DNA of 64,000 nucleotides from Zingiber officinale (GCF_018446385.1 NC_056000.1:32628011-32692010), one strand, 5' to 3'; numbered from the stretch's first letter, positions 9,922-21,720 are shown. Numbers and translations are program-made. Notes: generated by a model from the sequence alone, not told the origin.

Positions 9922-11714
9922 TTATTGAGCCAAACACATTCCCAATTCCCTCCTTAAATAACTAAATTCATTTTCCGGAAGGGGTTTGGTGAAAATATCG
10001 GCTATGTTTGACTTTGACTCAACATATGTGAGTGCAATGTCTCCCCTAGCTACGTGATCTCTAATGAAGTGATGACGCACTTCAATGTGTTTGGTCCTAG
10101 AATGATGGACTGGATTTTTCGTTAGGTTTATTGTGCTAATGTTGTCACACAACACTTGCACTCCTTTATATGAAAGTCCATAATCTTCTAGAGTGTGAAT
10201 CATCCACAACAATTGTGATACACTCTCTCCCATGGCAATGTATTCAGCCTCGGTCGTGGAGAGAGCAACATAATGTTGCTTCCGACTTGACCAACTAATC
10301 AACGATGAACCTAGAAATTGGCAACCCCCACTAGTGCTTTTCCGATCCAATTTGCATCCAGCATAATCGGAATCGGTATAGCCTATCAAATCAAAAGACT
10401 CCGTACGAGGGTACCACAGTCCTACTCTAATTGTGCCCTTGAGATATCTTAGAATTCTCTTAACTACAGTTAAATGAGATTCCTTGGCACAAACTTGATA
10501 TCTAGCGCACATGCCCACAGCAAAAAGTATGTCCGGTTGACTAGCTGTGAGATATAGAAGACTACCGATCATGCTTCTATATTGCGTTAGATCAACTGGT
10601 TTCCCACTCTCATCATTGTCAAGACGAGTGTTTGTCGCCATTGGAGTGGATACTTCCTTAGAGTCACTCATTTTGAATTTTTTGAGCATCTCTTGAGTGT
10701 ATTTCGTCTGATGGACATAAATTCCATCTTGAGTTTGTTTGATTTCAAGTCCAAGGAAGAATGTCAATTCTCCTACTAGACTCATCTCAAACTCACTTTC
10801 CATGTGAGAAATAAATTCATTCAAATAGCCCTTGTTATTTGAGCCACAAATTATGTCATCGACATACACTTGGGCTACAAAAATATTTTCACCATCTCTA
10901 CGCAGAAATAGTGTTGGGTCTATTTGGCCTCTTACAAAACCCTTTTCTAGTAAATATGTTGACAACCTTTCGTACCAAGCTCGTGGTGCTTGTTTAAGCC
11001 CATAAAGTGCTTTCTTGAGCTTGTACACGTGGTTTGGAGCTTCGGTATTCACAAACCCGGTGGTTGTTCAACATAGACTTCTTCTTTAATAAAGCCATTT
11101 AAGAAGGCAGATTTAACATCCATTTGATAGAGCTTGAAACCTCTATGTGCAGCAAAAGCTAGCATCAAACGAATGGACTCTAATCGGGCCACGGGAGCAT
11201 AAGTCTCATCATAATCGAGACCTTCGACTTGACTATAGCCCTTGGCTACAAGTCTTGCCTTGTTTCTTACAACTTCTCCCTTTTGATTTAACTTATTTTT
11301 GAAGACTCATTTAGTTCCAATAATGGTGGTCTTCTTAGGTCTAGGAACTAAGTCCCACACTTGGCTCCTTTCAAATTGACCTAACTCATCTTGCATAGCT
11401 ATGATCCAATCAGGATCGCGCAATGCCTCATCAACTAATTTTGGTTCAATCTCTGAAATCAATGCGACTTCATTAGACTCATTTCTAAAGAATGACCTAG
11501 TCCTAACCCCATGTTGGATGTCTCCCACAATTTGGTCTTGGGGATGACTAGTGGCTATCCTAGATTGTCTTGGTGTTGGTGGTGCCTCATGAATGGTCTC
11601 ACTAGGCACAGACAAGGACTCAATATCAGGCAAAGGATCAGATTGAGTTCTTGGTTGCCTTTGCTCATCATCATCAGAGTCAACTTCGACTCTTTCTATG
11701 TTTCGATCATTCAA
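9922..11714 (-). pseudogene. Ty1/copia reverse transcriptase and RNase H (broken)
   Basis: This copies element RNA into DNA and removes the RNA strand. The RT part begins near DPDWIIAMQDELGQFE (about 11420). It stops at a TGA (11307-11309), continues through [10 protein letters not shown] and [10 protein letters not shown], and loses one base near 11057 ([11 protein letters not shown]), which shifts the frame. The rest is a 376-codon open frame with ALYGLKQAPRAWYERL and the YVDD catalytic motif. RNase H has GYTDSDYAG, STTEAEYIA, CDN and HSRTKHIEVRHH. It ends GMCLAQ at 9922. Catalytic residues remain, but the frame is interrupted twice, once by nonsense and once by frameshift. It shares the gag-pol frame with the integrase upstream. 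Confidence 0.95.
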
Positions 11715-11735
11715 ACTTAGCCTTCTAAGTTCAAA

Positions 11736-12773
11736 TTAAATTTCTCCTACATCCCTTGATTGATCATTTAAGTTAGGGATTTCTTCAAAAGCTACATCAG
11801 AGGACTCTTCAATCAATTTAGTCCTATTGTTGTAGACTCGATAGGCTTTGCTGGTGAGCGAGTACCCGACCAGTATCCCTTCATCAGCTTTGGCCGAAAA
11901 TTTTCCAAGATGGTCCTTGGTGTTCAAAATAAACACCTTACAACCAAACACCCTAAGATGTTTAATTGTAGGGGGTTTTCCAAACCAAAGTTCATGGGGA
12001 GTCTTTCCTAAAAACCTATGTATCAGGATTCGGTTTTGCACATAGCAAGCTGTATTTACAGCTTCAGCCCATAAGTAACTCGGTAGTGAGTACTCATTGA
12101 GCATACTTCGTGCAGCCTCTTGTAAGACTCGGTTCTTTCTCTCCACAACCCCATTTTGCTGTGGGGTCCTTGGAGTAGAGAACTCATGTCTATATCCTTT
12201 TTCTTGATAAAATTCTAAAAACCTATGATTTTGAAATTCCCCACCATGATCACTTCTAATGGTTTTAATTGTTGTTGATTTTTCATTTTCAGTTCTTCTA
12301 CAAAAGGAAATAAAAATATCTATGGTTTGATCCTTAGTTTTCAAAAAGAAGGTCCATGTATACCTAGTAAAGTCATCAATAATCACTAAACAGTATCTAC
12401 TTCCATTTAATGAAATAATACTACTGCAATCAAACAAATCCATATGTAATAAGTCTAAGGCAGTAGTTGTACTTACAGCGCTTTTACCTTTATGAGGCGC
12501 TTTAGTTTGCTTACCCTTCTGACATGCATCACACAATTTGGTCTTTTGGTACTTGATGCTTGGTAAGCCTCGCACTAACCCTTTGTTGACCAGCTTCCGG
12601 ATATTCTTCATGTTCACAAGAGCCAACCTCCTATGCCAAAGCCACGATTCTTCTTCTTTTGACATGAAACACTTAGCAAGAGCATTAGTAGCACTTTTAA
12701 AAGAAACTTGATAAATGTTATCTACCCTTGTGCCTACTAGTACTGTGTCAAGTGTGTCAATGTTTTTGACTAG
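11736..12773 (-). pseudogene. Ty1/copia integrase (broken)
   Basis: This inserts the DNA copy into host chromatin. The N-terminal zinc domain reads LWHRRLALVNMKN..CDACQKGK. The second histidine of HHCC, normally GH in LWHRRLGH, is replaced by AL, so zinc binding is doubtful. The core has D (HMDLFD), D (SDHGGEF) and E (PQQNGVVERKNR) in D,D-35-E order, followed by LPSYLWAEAVNTACYVQNR and HLRVFGCKVF, as expected for copia integrase. The frame is continuous from 12773 to the stop at 11736 and is in phase with the protease upstream and the RT downstream. Confidence 0.95.
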
Positions 12774-13061
12774 TCATTGACTCGAATGAAACTCAATTGT
12801 GTAACCCGTATCACACAATTGACTGACACTTAGGAGATTAAAAGTCATCCCCTTGACTAGAAGGACATTCTTGATTTGGAGATATTCGGATATATGAATG
12901 TCTCCAACCCCTATAACCTTAAGGCTACCATTATTACCAAATGACACATTACCTCTATTTTTGTTTTGAATGGTAGAAAATAGTGACTTGTCCCCGGTCA
13001 TGTGCTTGGAGCATCCACTATCAACAAACCAAGTTGATAGACGCTCCCCCTTTACCAATGT
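12774..13061 (-). pseudogene. Ty1/copia aspartic protease (flanked by nonsense codons)
   Basis: Processes the Gag-Pol polyprotein. The motif WFVDSGCSKHMTG holds the catalytic D-S-G. FGNNGSLKVIGVGDI and VLLVKGMTFNLLSVSQL follow, as in copia proteases. The segment lies between a TAG (13062-13064) that ends gag and a TGA (12774-12776), all in one frame. The catalytic triad itself is intact. In copia elements gag and protease normally share one open frame, so these stops are inactivating and unlikely to be programmed. Confidence 0.93.
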
Positions 13062-14684
13062 CTACAAGACACGAAAGATAGATGTTTTAGGTACCCAAAT
13101 CTTGGGACCTAATGCATCTACAATGAAATACTTAGGCACCCATGCCTTTGTTACCTTCTTCCTAGTCTCATGAACCCTAGAAACATGCGATCTATGAAAT
13201 TGGGTTCTTGACACTAAAGAAATAAAGCTAGACTCCTTAGGTTGGTATCCTAATCCAGCCTTGTTGTAGACCGCCCTTTGGGCATTTAGAATCATGTCTA
13301 GGGTCTTAGAGCTAGTTGAGAATTTTTCAAGCATTTTCTTGAGTTTCTCAACCTCACCCTTCAAGGCCTTGTTCTCATCCTCAAGGACCTCTAGATGTAG
13401 GTCATCAACCTCATCTTCCCTAAGGGCCCTCAAGTTTTCTACTTCTTCTTTTAATGATTTATTTTCTGTTTTTGATTTTTTAAGCAAGGTAGACAAATGT
13501 GTAATAGTCTTATAGCATTTTTCTAAGTGAGAAGAGGTTACCTCTTCATCATCCGAAGATGATGAAGCCGCGGCTGAAGTGCTCGAGTCATCACTCTCGA
13601 ACTCGGACTCCTCCCTTGCCATGAGTGCCAATTGCCGAGTACTCTTCTCCTTCTTCTCTTCCTCCTCCGATGAGCTTGAGGAAGATTCATCCCAAGTGGC
13701 CTTGAGAGCTTTCTTCTTCTTGGCTCTTTCCTCCTTCTTTTTGGCCCGTTCCTCCTTCTTGAGTTTTGGACACTCACTCCGGTAGTGGCCTTTCTTGCTA
13801 CACTCATAACATGTAACATTAGTCTTATCGATATTTTGATCATTAGGTTTACCTTTTCCTTTGTATCTTCGGCTTCTTCTCATAATTCTCCTCACGAAGT
13901 TGGCCATCTCGCTTGATGATGATCCACCTTCATCATCGGACTCGGAGGAGGATGTAGATGAAGAAATCTCTTTCTCCTTCTTCTTTTCCCTCTTTCTTCT
14001 TCCATCCTTGTTCTTTGGTCCTGCAACTAAGACAATACCTTTCTCTCTTTGACCTTTGTTAGCGAGTTCATGAAGTTCCATTTCACAAAAGAATTCGTCT
14101 AATTTAACAATGGAAAGATCCTTGGAAACCTTGTAGGCATCTACCATAGATGACCACAAGGCATTCCTTGGAAAGGATTTAAGAGCGTACCTTACTAGAT
14201 CGCGATTCTCCACGCGTTCATCCACGGAATGTAGACCATTGATGATTTCCTTGAACCTCCCATGTAGTTCACTTACCGTTTCATTTTCCTTCATGGTGAG
14301 ATTTTGTACTTGATTCAAGAATAGGTCCCTCTTGGCTATCCGAGAATCTCGAGTTCCTTCTTGGAGCTCGATAAGTTTGTTCCATAAATCTTTTGCACTC
14401 GAGAATGGACCTACCTTGACGAGTTGGTCCTTGGCAATCCCACACTATAAGGTGACTACTGCCTTGGCATCGGCTTGCCCTTTACGAGTTTGTTCGGTAG
14501 ACCACCTTGATGAATCGAGTTCCTTACCTTCTTCGTCCTTCGGTGGTGTGAATCCTTCCTTGACCGAGAACCACATGGAGATATCAGTCTTGAGGTAATA
14601 CTCCATGCGGCTCTTCCAGTACTGGAAATCTGCTCCATCGAAGAAGGGTGGTCTGTTGGTGCTGAATCCTTCCTTCATGGCCAT
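13062..14684 (-). pseudogene. SIRE-type Gag (one internal nonsense codon)
   Basis: Capsid/nucleocapsid protein that packages element RNA. I chose the ATG at 14684 (MAMKEGFSTNRPPFFDG) because the match to copia Gag N-termini starts there; an upstream in-frame ATG at 14723 is less likely. An N-terminal DUF4219-like part (FDGADFQYWKSRM) is followed by a TAG at 14445-14447. The frame then continues through a UBN2-type region (LVRYALKSFPRNALWSSMV), a basic/serine-rich stretch, a zinc knuckle CYECSKKGHYRSEC, KKALKATWDESSSSS, an acidic serine-rich stretch and a coiled coil near 13300-13500. The coiled coil and KALKATW motif are characteristic of SIRE Gag. Confidence 0.93.
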
Positions 14685-14726
14685 CTTCTTGCTCCTTTGG
14701 ATGTTAGTCCAGATGAAGAGCACCAG

Positions 14727-14738
14727 GCTCTGATACCA
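14727..14738 (-). other. Primer binding site, tRNA-iMet type (SIRE)
   Basis: The minus strand reads TGGTATCAGAGC two bases after the LTR end GATCCTAACA (14741). This is the standard initiator-Met tRNA complement of plant copia elements and shows no mismatch. Confidence 0.96.
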
Positions 14739-15604
14739 CTTGTTAGGATCTTAGATGGCTAGAGGGGGGGGGTGAATAGCCTCTTAAACACTTAAACACA
14801 AATTTCTACAAAGAAACTTATTAGCACAGCGGAATTAGGAAACTAAAACAAGGAGGAAACAAGCACACTAACACAAGGATTTACGAGGTTCGGGGATAAC
14901 TTGCCCCTACTCCTCGGCGTGTCCGTAAGGTGGACGACCCCTCGATCTTCAATAGATCGCACCCCCGAAAAATTCCGGCTAAAGATCCTCCTCGATGGAG
15001 TAACCTCTCCACAAAGTCTCAAGAAATATATATGTTAAAGCACAAGACTTACAGAGCTCGGTGGCAAAGAAGAATGAACTAACGCTTACAACCACGCGAG
15101 GATCAGTGAAAACAGAGAACTTACAGACAGTAGTTTCTCACCCGAGAGCTCAAGAACTTAGCACACTTTAACGATCAACAGAACTTTCTTGCTTTCTTAC
15201 TTGCTTGTTGTTCTTTCCTCTCGCTTTTTACTGCTTCTTAAGTCTCTGTCCTCTGCTGTCACAGATCGTGGTCAATCTGCACAGAATCATCGTTACCTGG
15301 TTCTCTGAACTCACACCAATGAAATCACAGTCTTCACTGGTGTCTTCTGAGCTCGAACCAATCACCAGGAGTCAAGCGGATCGCAGCCAGATCACACCAG
15401 TAGCCGTTGATGCCTTAAATGCACCATGCGCCGTGAATCACAGCAGAAAGGCCATTTGTCGTATTCCTCTTTTGGACTTAATTTGAAATTAGGCTTGGAA
15501 TGATACCTATGATCCTGCAAACTCAAAAGCTAACAACACAGAGGGTTATATGAATCAGGCAGATCAAATGCAGTGGAGGAATCGCAGAAACAAATCTGAT
15601 TGTG

Positions 15605-15960
15605 TGTGTGGATCGGTCACCAGACCGATCCATGGACCGATCAGGGCATATCCTGATCGGTCCGAAGCTTGTCTGATCGGTCATGGAGACCGATCAAACT
15701 GCAGGTGGATCGGTCCGGGGACCGATCCCCTGTCTTCTTCTCTTCGCAATACTATCTCCTGATCGGTCTCCAAGACCGATCAGATTACACTCAGTGTGCT
15801 ACTGAGTGTTTCCTGATCGGTCACCAGACCGATCAGATTACACTCAGTGTGCTACTGAGTGATCCATGGAAACTTAGTTTCACTGGATCGGTCTGCCGAC
15901 CGATCCACTATCTTATGTATCACTGGATCGGTCTGCCGACCGATCCAATGTACCATGGAA
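15605..15960. repeat. TGATCGGTC palindrome array (5' LTR)
   Basis: Same hairpins as 5860-6265 but with one fewer TGATCGGTC..GACCGATCA plus ACTCAGTGTGCTACTGAGTG unit. Loops also differ by point changes (ATGGA here, TTGGA in the partner). Confidence 0.92.
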
Positions 15961-15974
15961 TGTTCACTTAGGTC

Positions 15975-16300
15975 CCTCTCTGACCTAATCCGGAGAACGA
16001 GCTACCGAGCCCTCTCCGACTTCGTCAGGTCCAGAGAACGAGCTACCTAGCCCTCTCTGACCTAGTCCGGAGAACGAGCTACCGAGCCCTCTCCGACTTC
16101 GTCAGGTCCAGAGAACGAGCTACCGAGCCCTCTCTGACCTAGTCCGGAGAACGAGCTACCGAGCCCTCTCCGACTTCGTCAGGTCCAAAGAACGAGCTAC
16201 CTAGCCCTCTCTGACCTAGTCCGGAGAACGAGCTACCGAGCCCTCTCCGACTTCGTCAGGTCCAGAGAACGAGCTACCGAGCCCTCTCCGACTTCGCGTG
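15975..16300. repeat. ~77 bp tandem array (5' LTR)
   Basis: GAGAACGAGCTACCGAGCCC units as at 6285-6640, about one unit shorter. The array ends at the CCAAGTTTCCAACTTGG hairpin. Confidence 0.88.
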
Positions 16301-16441
16301 CCAAGTTTCCAACTTGGATTTTTCCCTTCCACTTGATCAACCTTGATCATTAATCAATCCGAGTTCAATTAACATCTGATACAAACTTAAATCAGTGTCA
16401 ACATCAAAACAACAGCCAGGTCAGACTGTATCAACATCTTA

Positions 16442-16531
16442 TACATTCCGTTGCATATCATCATCAAGAAACAAGCTACGATGAGCACGACGAGCTATTC
16501 ACCCCCCTCTAGTTACATTTCGAACCTAACA
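16442..16531 (+). repeat. 5' LTR of gag-only element, terminal part
   Basis: Continues the LTR interrupted at 4970. TACATTCCGTTGCATATC corresponds to 22121-22138 in the 3' LTR. It contains the C-rich ATTCACCCCCCTCTAG tract and ends CGAACCTAACA. Confidence 0.92.
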
Positions 16532-16533
16532 AG

Positions 16534-16545
16534 TAGTATCAGAGC
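16534..16545 (+). other. Primer binding site of gag-only element
   Basis: TAGTATCAGAGC, one G-to-A change from the tRNA-iMet complement TGGTATCAGAGC, two bases after the LTR end. Confidence 0.9.
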
Positions 16546-16656
16546 GAGGTCGCTCTTCACTAGAATCATCGCCGGAAGAGGCAACAAGGCTAGAGGGTGA
16601 ACAAGTTGGAGCAAAATTCATCAAGTCAAAGAATTAATCAAGAGCTTAACTTCAAG

Positions 16657-18402
16657 ATGGAATTTCGAGATGGACTCGGATTCGACACAAGGGTGCCTCC
16701 ACCATTTACAATGACGAGCTTTGATTCTTGGAAATCAAGGATTGAAAATTTTCTTATGATGGAGATAGAGCAATGGTTTGCTCTAATGGAAGGCTTTAAA
16801 GCTTCAAATAATTCAAAAGGCAAGATCCTCAAGAAGAGCAAATGGAGTCAAGAGCAAATCCAAAGGTGCGAGGCAAACGACAAGATAACCAAATTATTGG
16901 TTAGTTTATTGCCTAGCACGATTCAATGCAAAATTGGAGAATTTGAAGATGCAAAAAAATTATGGAGCAAATTGACAAAGATTCATGAAGTCCCCTCTAC
17001 TATACCAAATCAAAAAGAATCCAAAGAGGGTGATTCAGTGGATCAAGACCAAGAGGAAGAGGACTTGGAAGTTGAGAGATACTCAATTTCCGAAGAAGAG
17101 GTCCAAGAAGCTTCATCTTCAATAGAATGCAACGAAAAGGGCAAAGAGGAAGCTTACTCTTTGTTCCATGTACAAGATGAAGATGAAGAAGTCTCCACCT
17201 CTAGGATTGAAGGGGAGCAACCCTTGTTGACATCGGATCAAGAAGAAGGAAAAACTTCTACATCCGAGTCGTGGAGAAGAAGATGATGCATCCTCTAAAA
17301 GTCAAGAGATATTAAATGGAGGATCAAATGTCATCCCTACATGCGAAGGTAAAAATATTTTAATTAAAAATAAAAATCATATTATATGTTTTCAGTGTAG
17401 GGAACATGGGAACTACAAGAGTAAGTGCCCTAAGTTGGCCAAGAAGAAGGGTCAAGTGGCACCCAAGGGCAAAGAGAAACCTAAAGAGACCGTCCCCACA
17501 ACAAAGAAGAGCAAGGAGTACATTGTGTGCTTCTCGTGTCATCAAAAGGGACATTATCGGAGTCAATATCCGAAGGGGAAGAAAGGGGTCAAAGCTAAAG
17601 AAGGAAGCACAAGTCAAGGGGGAGCTTCCAAGGTAAAACCGAATATATCATTTATTGAGCCTACCCCTTTAAATAATAGTAAAATTTATGCTAACTCTAA
17701 TTTATTTCATTTTAAAGTTATTTATCATAAAAATAAAAAGCATGATAGCATTAAGGAAAAACATGTAGCTCTTCATGCTAAAACTACCACACCTAAGGTT
17801 AGGAAGGTAGATAAAAATTTAGACAAGAACTCTAAGGATTTTAGTTATAAGCCTAAAAATAAAAATGCTCAAGGACACAATGAAAAACCAAAATCTAGGG
17901 ATTTATGGAAAGAAAATCAAGTCTTGAGGTCAAGACTTGATAAAATGAAAAATACCCTAAAAAGGATGAAAAATATCCTAAAAGGGTAAAATGAGCATAA
18001 ACTAGGTCTAGGAAAACAACAAGGGTCATCTAATGGTCATAGGGGTTTGGGATACAAACCTAAACCAAGAAGGATGTGTCTTCTTATCATAGGGTTCCAT
18101 ATAGCTATGAAATCAACCCTAGGTCTAGCGGTCAAGTCAAGGATATAAGGGAAGTTATTCCTAGGAGTATCTTTGCAACGACAAAAGTGACTAAGACTTT
18201 TAAGAAGTCCAACAAAGTCACTAAGAAAGTCACAAGGGAAGCTATCCCTAGAGTTGACCTAGAGGAAGTGATCAAGGCCTCTAAGAAGCCTAACAAGATC
18301 ATTAGAAAGGTATCTAGGGAAGTTATCCCTAGTGAGTACCTAGAGCATCCAAGGAGCGTCAATAGGTTTTGGGTTTATAGGAGCATTTTCTCTACCTTTT
18401 AG
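16657..18402 (+). pseudogene. Ty1/copia Gag of the gag-only element (frameshifted)
   Basis: Nucleocapsid precursor that packages retroelement RNA. The frame opens at ATG 16657 (MEFRDGLGFDTRVPPPFTM); the frame is open 60 bases further upstream, without another ATG. It shows DUF4219/UBN2-type sequence (SWKSRIENFLMMEIEQWF, KLLVSLLPSTI, DAKKLWSKLTKIHE) and an acidic linker, then a frameshift near 17265. The second frame has two zinc knuckles, CFQCREHGNYKSKC (17387-17428, intact) and CFSCHQKGHYRSQY (about 17530, last Cys lost). It ends at TAA 17987-17989, and a further frameshift near 18070 restores a basic C-terminal region (REVIPR repeats, EYLEHPRSVNRFWV) to 18402. No pol follows. Confidence 0.9.
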
Positions 18403-20467
18403 ATGGGTTAGAGAGTGTCAACTCTAATTGGAAAGATAGTTAATCCAACCTTGATGAAATTGACACTTGAAGAGTATTTTCAAGGTTTTTATTAACCTTT
18501 GAAAATGAAATATATTACTTGTTTACTCTTTGGAAGAGTAAAATGTGTCAAGATTTGAGGAAATATGCTTAATTTTAATTGACACAATTAATCAAGTACA
18601 AAAGAAATGTCAAGTTGTGTTTTGACATCTTCTTAGGAAGTCATGGGAAATCTAGGATTTAAAATTTTAAGTTAACTAAGGTTTAAGGATACTTAGATAA
18701 GTAATTTAGGTATATTTTATTTATGCTAATTGTCATGTTTTGTTTGCCCATCACATGCCATGACATCATGTTTAGCATTCATGCTTATTATGAAAAATAA
18801 ACAAAAATACCATGTCACGTCATATATACATCATGTAGTTATAGCAAATTTTCTTTTGAAAATTATTCAATGTCATAAATCATCATGCATTAATTTAATT
18901 TTCTTGTAATTAAGGGCAAATGACATTTACTAACAAGTAACATCCTAGGTGGATGTTTATAATTCCAAAATGCCTAGATAGATATGCATGATTCCTAGTT
19001 TAGGGTAAAAATATAAATTTTACATCTCACAAAGACCTATTTTAGTGCACATTATATACAAGTGAGATGTTAGGATGATGAACAAAACTCAATATGTTGA
19101 TTTAGTGCATCTAGTTGAGTTTGGTTTCATCAAAACATATAATTATGTGTTTTATGTGTTTTCCAATAATTGAGAAAGCTAATGTACAAGTTATGTGCAT
19201 TAAGCCCAAAGAACATGATTGGATATTAGTTTTGAAACTGACTTTAAATATATTTTAGAAAACCTTGGTGAAGACTATCTTTTAATAGTAATCATCATTG
19301 AAAAGTTAGACACAAACTAGAAGAAAACATTGAAGATTTTACAAGTTTTCAAGTTTGTGTCAATCTTTGAAAATAGAAAGTATTTTCATAAAAAATTATT
19401 TTTCCTTGATAATGTATATCCTAAGTAATGTCTACATTAATTTTTATGATTTTTAGAATTTTGTAGAATATTTGGGGAGTTTATGAAATTCACTGAAATG
19501 AAATTTCATAATTTCAGTGCTCCAATCGATCACCCAATCGATTGGAGTGCCTCAATCGATTGGGTGATCGATTGACAAGGCTGGTATCGCAAGCAAAAGC
19601 TAGCTGGATCAATCCACCGATCTATCCACACCTATTGAATCGATCCATTAATCGATTGAAATGCTGATTTTGGTTGGGAAGGCTTAGTTTCAGCATTTAA
19701 AACCATTTTTAGTCTAGATAATCATTCCTAACCCCTCAAAATATATTTGTATATATTTAGGGAGAGTTTTCATGATGAAAACAAGATTAGATTGGTTAAG
19801 GATGACTAAATAAAAGTTTAGGTTGAGGTTTGGTTTAATTATTGAATTTTTGAACCTCAAAACTTCTAAATTTGGAGTTCCTAAAGATTTAGGGATTCCA
19901 AGTCATTGTTGGTGCAATGACAGAAGTTGTGGGCATGTCTTTAGGGGGAGTTACTCTTTAAGGACATGAAAATTTATTTTCCAAAACTATTGAAGGTGGT
20001 CAAACCTTCGTTTAGACAAACAATGCTCAAGGTTGAGTACTGAAACACAATGGAGAGTGGATATCTTCAGTGTGTCAATGTGAGTGCTCTAGGATGAGCA
20101 TCATAATGTGGAATAATGCTCCAGAGTGAGCATTTAATATAGTGAAGGATATGTGACCTTCATTGTTGGATTGGTTAATGCTCAAGGGTGAGCATTGGAT
20201 ACGATGAAGGGTATGAGACCTTCATTGTAGTGTTGTGTCCAATGAGTGAAGTTGTGACCAACGGTGAGTAACTCTTCAGGGGGAGAGTTCTTTTTTATGT
20301 GTGCCAATAGGAGGAAAAATGTAGGGTTTAAGTTAGGTCTTCATTATCTAAAGAAGGAGTTTGCCCTCTAGGAAAGGGGGAGAATGAAGGGAACCCTCAT
20401 TCATACATTGGCATGAAGAAAGTTGAGACTATAGGATTAGCCTAACTTAAAGGTATTGTCAAAGATC
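18403..20467 (+). other. Non-coding 3' region of gag-only element
   Basis: 2.1 kb AT-rich region with no ORF above background. It occupies the place where pol would be. It contains a small ATCGAT palindrome cluster (19515-19660). It also has imperfect direct repeats of GTGAGCATT..GTGAAGGATATG..ACCTTCATTG near 20090-20240. These look like structural remnants rather than a decayed pol, because no integrase or RT motif can be read in any frame. Confidence 0.7.
19515..19660. repeat. Internal ATCGAT palindrome cluster
   Basis: CCAATCGATC..CAATCGATTGG, TCAATCGATTGG..GATCGATTGA and an AATCGATCC..AATCGATTG pair occur within 145 bases of the gag-only element's 3' non-coding region, outside both LTRs. 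Confidence 0.8.
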
Positions 20468-20481
20468 AAAAAAGGGTAGAT
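20468..20481 (+). other. Polypurine tract of gag-only element
   Basis: AAAAAAGGGTAGAT immediately before the 3' LTR start TGTTGGTGCAA. Confidence 0.9.
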
Positions 20482-20610
20482 TGTTGGTGCAATATTCCCT
20501 AGGTCAAGGTTGACCTGGTTGCCAAAACTTGAGAAGGCTCAAGCTTTGGTCTTGATGTTTGGATTTCGATGTTTGACAATACATGGAGACTGACAATACA
20601 TGCAGATTGC

Positions 20611-20842
20611 AGGTGCAATCGTTCATTTGGGGAGATTGTTGGTACAATTCTCCTCTGGTCAAGGTTGACCAGTTAGATGTGAAGAAGAGTCAAGTAGGTC
20701 AAGACTGATTGGATACTTGACTGTGCAGGTGCAATCGTTCATTTGGGGAGATTATTGGTACAATTCTCCTCTGGTCAAGGTTGACCAGTTAGATGTGAAG
20801 AAGAGTCAAGTAAGTCAAGACTGACTGGATACTTGATTGGGA
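20611..20842 (+). repeat. 116 bp tandem duplication inside 3' LTR
   Basis: AGGTGCAATCGTTCATTTGG starts at 20611 and again at 20727, and the following sequence through the GGTCAAGGTTGACC palindrome is repeated. The 5' LTR has one copy only. Confidence 0.88.
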
Positions 20843-21344
20843 AGTCCTGGTGAGTGAAGATAGACAGTTGGAAAAATCTTGGTGAGTGAAACTAGGCAGA
20901 TGGGAAGTCCTAGTGAGTGAAGCTAGGCAGAGTGAAAGTCTTGGTGAGTGAAGCCAGGCAGGGGAAAGTCCTCGTGAGTGAAGCCGAGCAGTGGAAAAAC
21001 TTGGTGAGTAAAGTCAGGCACGAGGAAATCCAGATGGGTCAAGGGTGATAGGACATATGGTGGAAAGAAGCCCAAGTAGATCATGGAGGACCGGACACTT
21101 GGCACGAGATGGTAAGTCCAAGTGGATCAAGGTTGATCGGACACTTGGCACAAGGAGAAAAAGTTCAGATGGGTCAAAAGTTGATCGAACACTTAGCGGT
21201 CGTAAGTCTAATAGGGAGTTGGCATGGAACTAGGAAGTTCGGACGTAGTGAACTTCTGAAGGTCATAACTTTTGACTCGGATATCGGAATGAGATGATCT
21301 CGGATGCGAAACGAAGCTCATTTCAAGCTCTACACAGTTTTCTG

Positions 21345-21720
21345 CTTGCCAATCAATTGGGGGGTTCAATCGATTGGTCAATCGATTGGTTGATGTGATT
21401 TTATGCAGAAAATGCTTGGATTGATTGGGTAATCGATCAAAACTTCCCCAATCGATTGATCAATCGATTGAGATAGTTTCTGAGCGAACAGTGAGCTTCT
21501 GAATCGATCAGTTGATTGATTGTAACCTCCAATCGATCGGCCAATCGATTGGGAGGCTGGAAAATCACACGATGGCCCTGGAAATCGCACGAGACATGTT
21601 GAATCGATTCAAGCAATTTTCAAGAGCACAGAGGTACTCTAGATCGATCGACTGATCGATCCAAAGCCTCCCTAATCGATTGAGAGCAATTCAATCGATT
21701 GGGATCCGACCGTTGGCGCA
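21345..21720. repeat. ATCGAT palindrome array in 3' LTR
   Basis: Counterpart of 4205-4565. It has extra copies of TCAATCGATTGG..CAATCGATTGG (around 21370 and 21450) that the 5' LTR lacks. Confidence 0.85.

Larger units (their letters stand above)
4971..16436 (-). mobile_element. Complete but inactive SIRE/Maximus-type Ty1/copia retrotransposon
   Basis: LTRs are at 4971-6779 (3' LTR) and 14741-16436 (5' LTR). Both start TGTTAGGATC and end GTATCAACA on the plus strand. The TSD tctta is perfect (4966-4970 and 16437-16441). The minus-strand PBS TGGTATCAGAGC (14727-14738) is intact, and the PPT lies at 6780-6794. The gene order in element sense is gag, protease, integrase, RT, RNase H, spacer with palindromes, then an extra ORF in the env position. 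Lineage evidence is the gag type (CCHC then KKALKATWDES) and the extra downstream ORF, as in SIRE. The coding frame has five nonsense codons and one frameshift, so it cannot move by itself. It lies inside the 5' LTR of an older element. Confidence 0.96.
14741..16436 (-). repeat. 5' LTR of SIRE element (1,696 bp)
   Basis: It is nearly identical to 4971-6779 by eye. The differences are a G8 instead of a G7 tract near 14763, loss of a short segment at about 15292, one palindrome unit fewer in the array at 15605-15960, and fewer ~77 bp units at 15975-16300. It directly abuts the TSD copy tctta at 16437. Since both LTRs are identical at insertion, these differences arose later. Confidence 0.95.

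Noticed and set aside
13058..13066. Programmed stop between gag and protease
   Set aside because: Copia elements normally have gag and pol in one frame. This TAG is one of five nonsense codons along the same frame.
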